A DNA stretch of 64,000 bases from Nostoc edaphicum CCNP1411 (GTDB taxonomy: Bacteria; Cyanobacteriota; Cyanobacteriia; Cyanobacteriales; Nostocaceae): contig NZ_CP054698.1 in assembly GCF_014023275.1 (NCBI RefSeq), positions 3,720,001 to 3,784,000 on the forward strand, in the 5' to 3' direction. Under the pieces are notes generated by a model. It ran no database searches and was not told where the DNA came from. It saw nothing but the letters and a program-made list of their open reading frames with translations. The position numbers and the translations under genes were made by a program. Positions 44,254 through 52,884 of the stretch are shown in pieces. Numbering within the stretch: position 1 is the stretch's first letter; the number at the start of each line of letters is the position of its first letter.

Positions 44254-46524
44254 ATGAGTTCTCCCCAACCCCCTCACAAGCCACAAACGTTACTAGGTCA
44301 ACTGACTCAAGCAGTACATACGATTCAAGCTAGGGTCGATTTTTCTAAATTGGCGCTCAAGCCTAATGCCAAAGTACCGGAACTCTGGGTGCAGGACGCG
44401 GGGGCGGATAAGGCAGAGGTATATCCACTCTTGGGCGATCGCTATATTCTCGGTCGTAGCTCCAAATCCAGCGATATTGTCATCCGTAACCCTGTTGTCA
44501 GCCAAATTCACCTGTCGCTATCGCGCAATTCTACTCAGCGCACACCAGTTTTCGTAATTAAAGACGAAAACTCCACCAACGGCATTTATCGTGGCAAGCG
44601 TCGTGTTAGTTCCCTAGAACTGCGTCACGGCGATATTCTCACCCTGGGGCCTCCAGAACTCGCCGCTTCTGTGCGGTTGCAATACGTCGATCCACCAGCC
44701 TGGTATGTCAAAGCTACAAGTTGGACAGCTTATGGTGTGGGTGGTGTCAGTGCACTATTAGCATTAGTGATTGGCGTCGAATGGCTAAAATTTTCAGTTA
44801 AACCTCTACCTACAGCTACACGCGCTCCAGTAGTTGTTTACGCCCGTGATGGAGCCACCCCGCTAAGAGAGCCTCGGACGATCTCTCATGTAGACATGAA
44901 GCGATTAGAGGAATTTGGCCCTTATTTGCCTGCTGCTGTAGTGGCTTCAGAGGATAGTCGTTATTACTGGCACTTTGGGGTTGACCCTCTGGGGATTTTA
45001 CGAGCCGTGTTGATCAATAGCCGCAGCGGAGATGTGCAACAAGGAGCTAGTACTGTTACCCAGCAAGTTGCCCGCAGTTTATTCCGCGAGTATGTAGGCA
45101 GACAGGATACCCTTGGACGCAAATTGCGAGAGGCAATTGTCGCCCTGAAGCTCGAAACCTTTTACAGCAAAGATGATATTTTGCTGATGTACTTAAATCG
45201 GGTTTTTTTGGGGGGAGATACTTCTGGCTTTGAAGATGCAGCCCGATATTACTTTGAAAAGTCGGCTAAAGAATTAACTTTGGCAGAAGCAGCAACATTG
45301 GTAGGAATTTTACCAGCCCCCAACGCTTTCGATTTTTGTGGAGATGGGCCAAATAAACTAGAAGCGGCGGAATATCGGAATCGCGTGATTAAGCGGTTGC
45401 TGGAGATGGGCAAAATTCAACCTGATGATGCAAACCGGGCCAGACGTTCCACCGTCCAAGTTAGTCCTAAAGTTTGTGAACAGCAAGCTAAAACGATCGC
45501 TCCTTATTTTTACAGTTACGTCTTCTCTGAGCTTGAATCAATCTTGGGGGAGGGAGCCGCAAGAGAAGGAAACTATATCATTGAAACCAAGCTCGATCCA
45601 GCAATACAGAGCCAAGCAGAAGCAGCGTTGAGTAATTCAGTGAATAACGCTGGTAGAAATTTTAATTTTTCTCAAGGGGCGGTAGTCACCCTTGACTCCA
45701 GTACAGGCAGTATCCTCGCAATGGTTGGCGGGACTGATTACAGAAAAAGTCAGTTCAATCGTGCTGTTCAAGCCAAAAGACAGCCAGGTTCCACCTTCAA
45801 AATATTTGCTTATACCGCCGCTATTCAACAGGGATTTTCAGAATCAAAAAGTTATTCTTGCGCTCCTTTAACTTGGCAAGGTTTTACTTATAAACCCTGT
45901 CGTGCGGGTGCTGGTGCTAGCTTAGATATTGCTACCGGGCTGGCGCTTTCAGAAAATCCCATCGCTCTGCGAGTTGCACGTGAAGTCGGGCTGGATAAAG
46001 TCGTGGCAATGGCGCAGCGTTTGGGGGTAAAATCAAACCTCGATCCCGTTCCTGGCTTGGTATTGGGTCAAAGCGTGGTCAATGTTTTGGAAATGACTGG
46101 TGCTTTTGGCAGTATTGGCAATCGCGGTGTTTGGAATCGTCCCCATGCCATTAACCGAATTTTAGACAGTGGTGATTGCAGCGATCGCAATGATATCAAA
46201 ACTTGCCGTGTGATCTACTCCTTTGACCAAGATCCAGATGCCAACAAACGAGTGCTGACAAATGGTGTAGCCGATGAAATGACTAGTTTGATGCGTGGTG
46301 TAGTTACAAGAGGTACTGGTCGTAGTGCCGCCATTGGATTAGGGGAAGCTGGTAAAACTGGCACGACTGATAAAAACGTTGACTTGTGGTTTATTGGTTT
46401 TATCCCTAGTCAGCGACTTGTAACTGGCGTTTGGCTGGGAAACGACAATAATTCCCCAACATCTGGTAGCAGTGCTCAAGCCGCTCAATTATGGGGAAAT
46501 TATATGCGGCGGATTACAAGGTAA
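44254..46524 (+). CDS. FHA-domain class A penicillin-binding protein (PBP1A)
   Basis: A 756-residue bifunctional peptidoglycan synthase with an added FHA domain. Residues 55-145 form the FHA domain (YILGRSSKSSDIVIRNPVVSQIHLSL), which binds phospho-threonine. A helix at about 153-175 anchors the protein. GT51 motifs follow (EDSRYYWHFGVDPLGILRA, GASTVTQQVARSLF), then the transpeptidase motifs STFK, SEN and KTGTTD, giving polymerisation and cross-linking. The FHA domain lies on the cytoplasmic side and suggests control by a Ser/Thr kinase. Confidence 0.9.
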   Translation: MSSPQPPHKPQTLLGQLTQAVHTIQARVDFSKLALKPNAKVPELWVQDAGADKAEVYPLLGDRYILGRSSKSSDIVIRNPVVSQIHLSLSRNSTQRTPVFVIKDENSTNGIYRGKRRVSSLELRHGDILTLGPPELAASVRLQYVDPPAWYVKATSWTAYGVGGVSALLALVIGVEWLKFSVKPLPTATRAPVVVYARDGATPLREPRTISHVDMKRLEEFGPYLPAAVVASEDSRYYWHFGVDPLGILRAVLINSRSGDVQQGASTVTQQVARSLFREYVGRQDTLGRKLREAIVALKLETFYSKDDILLMYLNRVFLGGDTSGFEDAARYYFEKSAKELTLAEAATLVGILPAPNAFDFCGDGPNKLEAAEYRNRVIKRLLEMGKIQPDDANRARRSTVQVSPKVCEQQAKTIAPYFYSYVFSELESILGEGAAREGNYIIETKLDPAIQSQAEAALSNSVNNAGRNFNFSQGAVVTLDSSTGSILAMVGGTDYRKSQFNRAVQAKRQPGSTFKIFAYTAAIQQGFSESKSYSCAPLTWQGFTYKPCRAGAGASLDIATGLALSENPIALRVAREVGLDKVVAMAQRLGVKSNLDPVPGLVLGQSVVNVLEMTGAFGSIGNRGVWNRPHAINRILDSGDCSDRNDIKTCRVIYSFDQDPDANKRVLTNGVADEMTSLMRGVVTRGTGRSAAIGLGEAGKTGTTDKNVDLWFIGFIPSQRLVTGVWLGNDNNSPTSGSSAQAAQLWGNYMRRITR

Positions 46525-46560
46525 TTGGGCATTGGGCATGGGGCATTGGGAATTGGGAAC
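46523..46560. repeat. STRR-like GGGCATT repeat
   Basis: GGGCATT/GGGGCAT heptamers follow the PBP stop, the same units as at 14905-14931 and inside the gene at 3134-3172. Confidence 0.7.
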
Positions 46561-46590
46561 TATTGATCAATAAATGATCAATGGACTTTT

Positions 46591-46956
46591 GTGAGAAGAC
46601 CTGATTTTGAGGACTTAGAAGTTTATAGACTCGCCGAAAAGTTAGCTAATGAAATTTGGCGTATTGTTAAAGGATGGGACAATTTCACTAAAGATACACT
46701 GGGCAAGCAAATTGTTCGGTCTGCTGATAGTATTTGTGCCAACATCGCAGAAGGTAGAGGTAGATATAGCGACCAAGACAATCGGCGTTTTGTCAAGATT
46801 GCGAGAGGGTCTTTGTATGAAACTATCAGCTGGTTGAGGTTAGCCTACGCCAGACAGTTATTGACAAATGAACAGGTAAGCAGATTTAAACCAATCCTTG
46901 ATGAACTGTTGCCCAAGCTTAATGCTTATCTAAAATCCATAGGGAATAGGGAATAG
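46591..46956 (+). CDS. Four-helix-bundle protein (23S rRNA IVP-like)
   Basis: A 121-residue protein of the four-helix-bundle family related to proteins encoded in 23S rRNA intervening sequences. Motifs are FEDLEVYRLAEKLANEIWRI, GKQIVRSADSICANIAEGRGRY, KIARGSLYETISWLRLAYAR and LDELLPKLNAYLKSI. The function is unknown. GTG at 46591 is the start. The stop codon lies inside an ATAGGGA tandem repeat (46939-46971), so the last residues (IGNRE) are repeat-derived and the ancestral end may have been different. Confidence 0.75.
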   Translation: MRRPDFEDLEVYRLAEKLANEIWRIVKGWDNFTKDTLGKQIVRSADSICANIAEGRGRYSDQDNRRFVKIARGSLYETISWLRLAYARQLLTNEQVSRFKPILDELLPKLNAYLKSIGNRE

Positions 46957-46985
46957 GGAATAGGGAATAGGAACTTAATTCTCTT

Positions 46986-47050
46986 CCCCATGCCCCATGC
47001 CCCATGCCCCATGCCCCATGCCCCATGCCCCATGCCCCATGCCCCATGCC
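46986..47050. repeat. CCCCATG tandem array
   Basis: About nine heptamers (CCCCATG) in tandem fill the gap between the four-helix-bundle gene and the convergent DUF4335 gene. They are near identical, which implies recent slippage. An ATAGGGA array lies just before it at 46939-46971. Confidence 0.85.
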
Positions 47051-47053
47051 CAA

Positions 47054-48487
47054 TTACTGATATCCCTGCCAAGGAGTGACTTCAAGTTTACCGCTAGGCT
47101 TGAATATTACTTGGAAGTGGGCGAGAGGTTCTTTGTTATTGGGAGCAGCTACATTAGAACCGTAGATATCGTTGAACATCTTGGGAAGGGGTGTTTCCCG
47201 AAAATAGTCAAAGGCGACTTGGTTTAGTGGTTCATAGTCAGCGATTACACCCTCTTTGTTGAGCGCTACCCGATATTTCAAATCTCGCGTAAATGTGGGG
47301 GTACCATTCCAGGTTTGGCGAACTGTATTATAAAGTTTTTGATTTAAACCTTTAGTTATATTAGAGTCAGTAATTTTTGCTCCTACTACCTCTGGTGTCC
47401 TAGCATATCCCCGCCAAGGACTAACTTGCAGCACACCTTGTGTAGTAAACACTATTCGGAATTGAGCGATCGGTTCATTAGAAATGGGAGCGCGGTTAGC
47501 AGGATTATAAAGTAAGTTAGGCAGAGGAGTTTGCCCGACTCCTTGATTTGCCTCTTTATTCACCGCCTTGTAACCAACGATCGCTCCATCCGCAGCTACA
47601 CCCAGACGATAGATCAAATCCTGTTGCAATCCAGAGCGATTAGTCCAAGTTGGATGAATTTGGTTATATACTTGGCGATTCAATGCACGCAGCTGCGATG
47701 GATCAGTAATTTCCGAAACTGTATTTAAAAGTGCTTCTAAATCTTTAACTACTGGCTTTGCACTAGCTGTAGGTGTTGGTGTGGGCGTTGGAGCCGCAAT
47801 AGGTGTTGCAGCAGCTGATGCTGGAGGAGTAATGCTCTTTGTTGTAGAGCTAGTTTGCTCATCTGTCTTAGGCTGCGGTGGACGCATTTGGGGAGGTGGA
47901 ATCAAGTTAAATGCGATCGCTGCTACTGCTAAACTTGAGACTCCTACAGCAGCAGGAATAGCTTGCTTGATTAAGGCTTGACTAGCACCGCCATAGCGTC
48001 TGGTAACTGGTTGTAGTTCTAGGGATAGTTCTGGTAGAGTCTGGGTATCAGCAAAAAACTGATCCACTGCTTCCACTAAATCAAACAACTGCACCGTATT
48101 TAAATCTATTTCAATAGGCGGGCGTTTGGAATTATTAGACTGAGACTCGAACCCCTCTGGAGCACCTTCTGAATGGATGATTAACCTGTGTCGGTTGCTG
48201 TCAATTTTTTGAAACTCTACCAGTTCCGATTCCTGGTTATGTGCTTGGGGATTAGGTACACTACTTAAAAATTCTTGGGCATAGCCACTAACAGCCCTCA
48301 CCAAACTTTCAAAAAATTCTCGCCCTCCCGTTATCGGTTGGTTGTAACCAGATAAATAGCATTCTGCATTTACCAATATTGATAATTCTGGGCGCATTTC
48401 CTGGAAGTGTGCGGCCCTAGTGACATCACTTAACCCTTCTAAAAGCAGTGTACAATTAGGTAGACTGTACTTACGTTGAATATTCAT
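47054..48487 (-). CDS. DUF4335 domain protein
   Basis: A 477-residue protein of a family confined largely to cyanobacteria. The N-terminal domain (residues 1-165, RKYSLPNCTLLLEGLSD... then VQLFDLVEAVDQFFAD) is the DUF4335 part. A membrane helix (AAVGVSSLAVAAIAFNLIP) follows, with a Pro/Thr/Ala linker (about 195-245). Two similar repeats then contain the same pattern (PIAQFRIVFTTQGVLQVSPWRGY and PLAHFQVIFKPSGKLEVTPWQGY). Function unknown. It overlaps DUF3038 by 4 bp, so the pair is co-translated. Confidence 0.85.
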   Translation of the reverse strand: MNIQRKYSLPNCTLLLEGLSDVTRAAHFQEMRPELSILVNAECYLSGYNQPITGGREFFESLVRAVSGYAQEFLSSVPNPQAHNQESELVEFQKIDSNRHRLIIHSEGAPEGFESQSNNSKRPPIEIDLNTVQLFDLVEAVDQFFADTQTLPELSLELQPVTRRYGGASQALIKQAIPAAVGVSSLAVAAIAFNLIPPPQMRPPQPKTDEQTSSTTKSITPPASAAATPIAAPTPTPTPTASAKPVVKDLEALLNTVSEITDPSQLRALNRQVYNQIHPTWTNRSGLQQDLIYRLGVAADGAIVGYKAVNKEANQGVGQTPLPNLLYNPANRAPISNEPIAQFRIVFTTQGVLQVSPWRGYARTPEVVGAKITDSNITKGLNQKLYNTVRQTWNGTPTFTRDLKYRVALNKEGVIADYEPLNQVAFDYFRETPLPKMFNDIYGSNVAAPNNKEPLAHFQVIFKPSGKLEVTPWQGYQ

Positions 48488-49110
48488 TCCACTTCACCGT
48501 CAAAAAGACTAATCCAGAACCGCTGCATTCCAGCTGTACCAGTACAAAAGAGTAATTGTCCTAACAAATTGATTGCTAGCGCATCTAATTTTTCATCAGA
48601 AGTTAATGCTAAGACACCAGAACGCCGAGCATTCATCCGGCTCTTAAAATGTGCTCTAAACCTTTCTAGGTAATTAGATAGCCGCAAATTCTGTTCTAAT
48701 GGAATCTGCTTTTCTTCCATTTGTTCACATATCATTAGTAACTGGCGAATGACAACAGTTAAACGCCGTGCTATGTAGCAAGCAATGACCACCAGAGCTT
48801 TTGCTTCCATAATAGTTAAGGGACGGCGCATGTGCGCCCTTCGTAGCGGGTTAGAGCTACGCATCCGCCATAAATTCACCCTATCTTTAACAATTCCTTT
48901 AAGATCCAACTCTTGAGCAAAAGCCAGGATTGCTTCCGAACCACCAAGCTCTAAAGCTTCAATTGCCAGTAAAATCAGGTCAATTTGCAGCCTGGTTCTC
49001 CGAGGACAGGTTTTGGAAGCGATCGCAGGATCTGGTAAAGTGTCCAGAATCATTGGCAGTGACTCTTGGGTTGAACTGTTGAACGGCGTTAAACTTGCGG
49101 AGACATTCAT
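48484..49110 (-). CDS. DUF3038 domain protein
   Basis: A 208-residue helical protein of the DUF3038 family, nearly always beside DUF4335 in cyanobacteria. The body is RTRLQIDLILLAIEALELGG, RVNLWRMRSSNPLRRAHMRR, ALVVIACYIARRLTVVIRQL and ALAINLLGQLLFCTGTAGMQ. No catalytic motif is seen. The shared location suggests the two products act together, possibly at a membrane through the DUF4335 helix. That is inference from synteny. Confidence 0.85.
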   Translation of the reverse strand: MNVSASLTPFNSSTQESLPMILDTLPDPAIASKTCPRRTRLQIDLILLAIEALELGGSEAILAFAQELDLKGIVKDRVNLWRMRSSNPLRRAHMRRPLTIMEAKALVVIACYIARRLTVVIRQLLMICEQMEEKQIPLEQNLRLSNYLERFRAHFKSRMNARRSGVLALTSDEKLDALAINLLGQLLFCTGTAGMQRFWISLFDGEVE

Positions 49111-49537
49111 TCTATAAATACCTTGTGCGGTTCCAACAGATTAGGTAAAACAAATTTAAGATCGGTAGCCAAGACTTGAACACTAGATTTGTGGCATTAA
49201 CATGACTACCTGATATATACATTAGTTAGCTCTTTCTACTCAAAGGTTTCCCTATATTGAAATCAAAATCTTAAAACATCAGTTAATTCACCTCATTTGT
49301 AAGTGCAATCCCTTTTCTAGCTTGGTTTAGATTCTAATTATCGTCAATAAAAGGCGAAGTTTCAGCCTCGACCCCCAGCGTATGACATTATAGTGTACGA
49401 TTTTTCAGGTATCTGAAATTGGGGACTGAGAACTGGAGACTGGTGACTGGGGACTGGCATAGCTATGAATTTAAATTAATAACTCCTCACTCTTCACTCC
49501 TAACTTTCCCTAATCCCTACTCCCTACTCCCCATTTT
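49111..49537. other. Intergenic region with short GACTGG-type repeats
   Basis: GGAGACTGGTGACTGGGGACTGG units lie at about 49434-49456 and TAACTCCTCACTCTTCACTCC units near 49482-49530. The rest is AT-rich. It should hold the promoters of two divergent genes. No gene is supported. Confidence 0.5.
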
Positions 49538-50056
49538 ATGGATTTAAAGTCTCTCGTTCGTGACATCCCAGATTTCCCAAAACCCGGAATTTTATTTCGG
49601 GATATTACTACGCTGCTTCGCGATCCAGAGGGATTGCGCTACACTATTGACTTTTTAACACAAAAATGTAATGAAGCTGGAATAACAGCAGATTATGTCA
49701 TTGGTATGGAGTCGAGGGGATTCATTTTTGGTTCACCTCTGGCTTATAAATTAGGGGCTGGTTTTATCCCCGTCCGCAAAAAAGGTAAGTTACCAGCAGC
49801 CGTTCACTCAATTGAATATGAACTAGAGTATGGTACAGATTGCCTAGAAGTGCATCAAGACGCTTTACATCAAGGTAGCCGAGTTTTAATTGTGGATGAT
49901 TTGATTGCCACAGGTGGAACTGCCAGTGCCACAGCAAAGTTGGTACAGAAGATTGACTGCGAACTAGTAGGTTTTGGGTTTATTATCGAACTACGGGATT
50001 TAGAAGGGCGTAAATACCTACCAGACGTGCCGATTATCTCTGTAATTGAATATTAG
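49538..50056 (+). CDS. apt: Adenine phosphoribosyltransferase
   Basis: A 172-residue purine salvage enzyme converting adenine and PRPP to AMP. The PRPP-binding motif [14 protein letters not shown] is complete, [20 protein letters not shown] is the family region after the hood, and [20 protein letters not shown] at the start is typical. It is followed after 91 bp by an ABC permease, with repeats between, so operon membership is unlikely. Confidence 0.94.
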   Translation: MDLKSLVRDIPDFPKPGILFRDITTLLRDPEGLRYTIDFLTQKCNEAGITADYVIGMESRGFIFGSPLAYKLGAGFIPVRKKGKLPAAVHSIEYELEYGTDCLEVHQDALHQGSRVLIVDDLIATGGTASATAKLVQKIDCELVGFGFIIELRDLEGRKYLPDVPIISVIEY

Positions 50057-50147
50057 TCATTAGTCATTGGTCATTAGTCATTAGTCAGTAGAAAACAACT
50101 GACTAATGAGGAAGGACAAAGGACAAAGGACAAAGGACAAAAGACAA
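50057..50147. repeat. TAGTCATT and GGACAAA repeats before the permease
   Basis: ATTAGTCATTGGTCATTAGT units (50057-50090) are followed by GACAAAG tandem units (50113-50147), which run up to the permease ATG. A reading frame is open through the second array, so it can be mistaken for the gene start at 50106. Confidence 0.75.
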
Positions 50148-51194
50148 ATGACATCTACGAGAATTTCCTTGGAGACAGGTCGAGATTGGCTAATCAGGCT
50201 AGTCACGAGCGACACTTTTATTTATGTGGTAAAGCGGCTATTGCAAGCACTGCTAACTTTGTTGTTGGCGTCAGCATTATCGTTTTTCATAATTCAACTC
50301 GCTCCCGGTGATTATGTAGATACGCTACGGCAAAATCCGAAGATATCTCCAGAAAGAATTGAGGAAATCAAGCGGCAATTTGGTCTGGATAAGTCTTGGC
50401 TAGAGCAATTTTGGCTGTGGCTGTGGCGAATCTTGACAAAAGGAGATTTCGGCACGAGTTTTATTTATCAACGTTCAGTATCGTCGCTGCTGTGGGAACG
50501 AGTACCAGCTACTTTGCTATTAGCGATCGCATCTTTAATTGTCACATGGGCGATCGCCATCCCTTTAGGGATCTTTGCCGCTGTTAATCAAAATAAACTA
50601 GCAGACCGCATTCTACAGGTGATCAGTTACGCTGGACAGGGCTTTCCCAGTTTCATCACAGCCTTAGCGTTGCTGGTTTTAGCCCAAATCACCTCTCCAC
50701 TGTTCCCTGTGGGGAGTATGACTAGCATCAATCACTCGGAACTATCGTGGTTTGGCAGAATCTTAGATGTCGGCTGGCACATGATTTTACCCACAATCGC
50801 CCTCTCAATTACTAGTTTTGCTGGTTTACAACGCATCACTCGCGGCGAATTATTGGATGTGCTACGTCAAGATTACATCCAAACGGCTCGTGCCAAAGGT
50901 CTGCCAGAAAACCGCGTTATCTACGTTCATGCACTCCGCAACGCCATAAATCCCTTGATTACCTTATTGGGTTTTGAATTAGCTGGTTTATTAAATGGTG
51001 CCTTTATTGCCGAATTTTTCTTCAACTGGCCCGGTTTAGGGAGATTAGCTTTACAGGCTTTACAAGCTCAAGATTTATATTTATTAATGGCAAGCTTAGT
51101 AATGGGTGCAGTGCTGTTGATTGTTGGCAATTTAATCGCCGACTTGCTGCTCAAAGCAGCCGATCCACGCATTCGGCTAGAAAACCTCAATTAG
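50148..51194 (+). CDS. ABC transporter permease (DppB/OppB-like)
   Basis: A 348-residue membrane permease of peptide/nickel-type ABC importers. Six helices are likely (FIYVVKRLLQALLTLLLASALS, TLLLAIASLIVTWAIAIPLG). The EAA loop, docking onto the ATPase, is RQDYIQTARAKGLPENRVIY. The C-terminal RLALQALQAQDLYLLMASLVMG is typical. Start ATG at 50148 is chosen because the 14 residues before it (from 50106) translate a GGACAAA repeat. No other transporter genes are adjacent, so partner subunits lie elsewhere. Confidence 0.85.
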   Translation: MTSTRISLETGRDWLIRLVTSDTFIYVVKRLLQALLTLLLASALSFFIIQLAPGDYVDTLRQNPKISPERIEEIKRQFGLDKSWLEQFWLWLWRILTKGDFGTSFIYQRSVSSLLWERVPATLLLAIASLIVTWAIAIPLGIFAAVNQNKLADRILQVISYAGQGFPSFITALALLVLAQITSPLFPVGSMTSINHSELSWFGRILDVGWHMILPTIALSITSFAGLQRITRGELLDVLRQDYIQTARAKGLPENRVIYVHALRNAINPLITLLGFELAGLLNGAFIAEFFFNWPGLGRLALQALQAQDLYLLMASLVMGAVLLIVGNLIADLLLKAADPRIRLENLN

Positions 51195-51317
51195 CAACAA
51201 TGCTAAATTCAAAAATCAAGATGTATTAAGCGATTTATAGGCTGCTGACTCCGAGATCATAAACACGATTAAGTGCTGCCAACTATCAAACAACAGTTAG
51301 GTAGTCAAACTGCAAAT

Positions 51318-51349
51318 CAGGTTGAAGAATGTCTTCCTTCTTTAACCTG
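51318..51349. terminator. Hairpin downstream of the permease
   Basis: CAGGTTGAAGAA and TTCTTTAACCTG form a 12-bp stem with one G-T or mismatch pair and an 8-base loop. It lies 124 bp after the permease stop and may end its transcript. No T-tract follows. Confidence 0.4.
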
Positions 51350-51438
51350 CCACTAAATTTTAAAAAATTGAAGTTTAGCTGGTTACTTTACCAAGCCAAG
51401 ATTTACTGCTTGAAATAGTTAATTTCAGAATTTTTCTA

Positions 51439-51509
51439 AGCGGGCGGCGGGAATCGAACCCGCATTAATAGCTTGGAAGGCTATAGTTTTACCACTAAAC
51501 TACGCCCGC
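51439..51509 (-). tRNA. tRNA-Gly (UCC)
   Basis: A 71-nt cloverleaf on the minus strand. The acceptor arm is GCGGGCG paired with CGCCCGC and then T as the discriminator. The D-loop is GTTTAGTGGTAAAAC and the anticodon loop CTTCCAA, anticodon TCC. The T-arm contains GGGTTCGATTCCC. CCA is not encoded. Confidence 0.96.
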
Positions 51510-51559
51510 GCATTTCCAACCCTATAAATGTAACACAGTTTTTGTAAAAATTCAAGCAT

Positions 51560-52816
51560 TTAGTTGGAATTGGCTGGTTGGATTTTGATCCTGACATACA
51601 GATTGCTCAATTCTGGTTTTGTGCGATCGTTGTTATGAGCAGCAATAAAGTTTTCTGTTTTGAAAACTTCGCTGAGAACTTGCTCGTATGTGTTTTTTTC
51701 ACTTTGCAGTGTTGCTGGTTCTATTTCTAGAACTACAGCCTGTTGAAAGTTGCCATTGTTATCAATTATTAAGCTAGCCAAGAGTTGTGCTGGTTCAAGT
51801 CCAGAATTGTGGACAAGAAAACTTGAGTCTAATTGTTTTGTATTGCTTCCCCTGTATAAAGCGATAACGTCGGGTAAAGCATCTTGTCGTAATCTTCCTG
51901 CTTTTATCAAGTTACTCACTTCATCTCTGAGTAAAGGAGCTACTATTGCTACCGACGCTCCCTGAGCTTGAGTAGGTGGAGTTTCTCCTGTGGGAGTAGG
52001 TGGAGTTTCTCCTGTGGGAGTAGGTGGAGTTTCTCCTGTGGGAGTAGGTGGAGTTTCCCTAGTTGGAGTTGGCGGAGTTTCTCCTGTGGGAGTAGGTGGA
52101 GTTTCCCTAGTTGGAGTTGGCGGAGTTTCTCCTGTGGGAGTAAGTGGAGTTTCCCTAGTTGGAGTTGGTGAAGTTTCTCCTGTGGGAGTAAGTGGAGTTT
52201 CCCTGTTTTCAGGTTCCGAAAGTGGTGGATTTGCTGGAATACCTGGTGGTAGTCGTGTTCCCTTTCCCAATTTGATTTCTTGACGACGGTTCCAAGGTAG
52301 ATTACCGACTGGAATTGTCGGTGTCGGTGTTGGTGTGACTGTCGGTATTGGTGTGGCTGTCGGTGTCGGTGTCGGTTTAGTAACTGTCCGTTGTCTAAAG
52401 GGTTGGCTATTAGGTCGAGAGTCTGCAATGCGGCTCTTTCGCTGTAGATTATCAGCAGAATTTATTGCGCCAATATCTTGATTTCTGGGCGTAGTTCGTG
52501 TTGTTTGTGGTGAACGTGCTGGTACAGACTTTTTCGCTGAGGATACTGGCTTTGGCGAAACTGTTTTGGGTGTTGATTTTGATTTGATTATTGATTTTGT
52601 GTTGGGAGCAATGTCTATCAATTCAATGGGAACAGCAGATTGACTTTGCTGGGGAAACCACAGGCTAACTGCATTAGATGAGCCCATCAGCCAGAACGCC
52701 AGCAAATGCAGAGAGACTGAACCTATAACGACAGAAATCCACAAACCTGGTGGATCGGTGTGTCGCCTCCAGACTTTGGCTGGAATTGGAGTTTTGTCTG
52801 CAACCGATGGTGTCAT
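51560..52816 (-). CDS. TonB-like Pro-rich protein with 8-residue repeats
   Basis: A 418-residue protein resembling TonB-family energy transducers. A single N-terminal helix (LWISVVIGSVSLHLLAFWLM) is followed by a basic/Pro-rich linker, as in TonB. The centre has about ten copies of ETPPTPTG or ETPPTPTR. The C-terminal domain (EVSNLIKAGRLRQDALPDVI..., ALLASLIIDNNGNFQQAVVLEIEPATL) resembles the short TonB_C region. It should span the periplasm. Without exbB/exbD beside it the TonB label is tentative. Confidence 0.6.
   Translation of the reverse strand: MTPSVADKTPIPAKVWRRHTDPPGLWISVVIGSVSLHLLAFWLMGSSNAVSLWFPQQSQSAVPIELIDIAPNTKSIIKSKSTPKTVSPKPVSSAKKSVPARSPQTTRTTPRNQDIGAINSADNLQRKSRIADSRPNSQPFRQRTVTKPTPTPTATPIPTVTPTPTPTIPVGNLPWNRRQEIKLGKGTRLPPGIPANPPLSEPENRETPLTPTGETSPTPTRETPLTPTGETPPTPTRETPPTPTGETPPTPTRETPPTPTGETPPTPTGETPPTPTGETPPTQAQGASVAIVAPLLRDEVSNLIKAGRLRQDALPDVIALYRGSNTKQLDSSFLVHNSGLEPAQLLASLIIDNNGNFQQAVVLEIEPATLQSEKNTYEQVLSEVFKTENFIAAHNNDRTKPELSNLYVRIKIQPANSN
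51965..52205 (-). repeat. 24-bp tandem repeats in the TonB-like gene
   Basis: About ten units of 24 bp, each like GGAGTAGGTGGAGTTTCTCC, code for ETPPTPTG/R. They keep frame because the unit is eight codons long. Units alternate with small changes (GTTGGAGTTGGCGGAGTTTC), showing two subtypes. Confidence 0.85.
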
Positions 52817-52884
52817 ATTATAGAAACTGGATATGATTAGGCACTCTTATTCATTGATAATGCTTTCAAATACCAGTCTAAATT

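Noticed and set aside
51949-52428. Frames within the TonB-like repeat
   Set aside because: Repeat-driven open frames in other phases; the 418-residue minus-strand frame has a membrane helix and a C-terminal domain.
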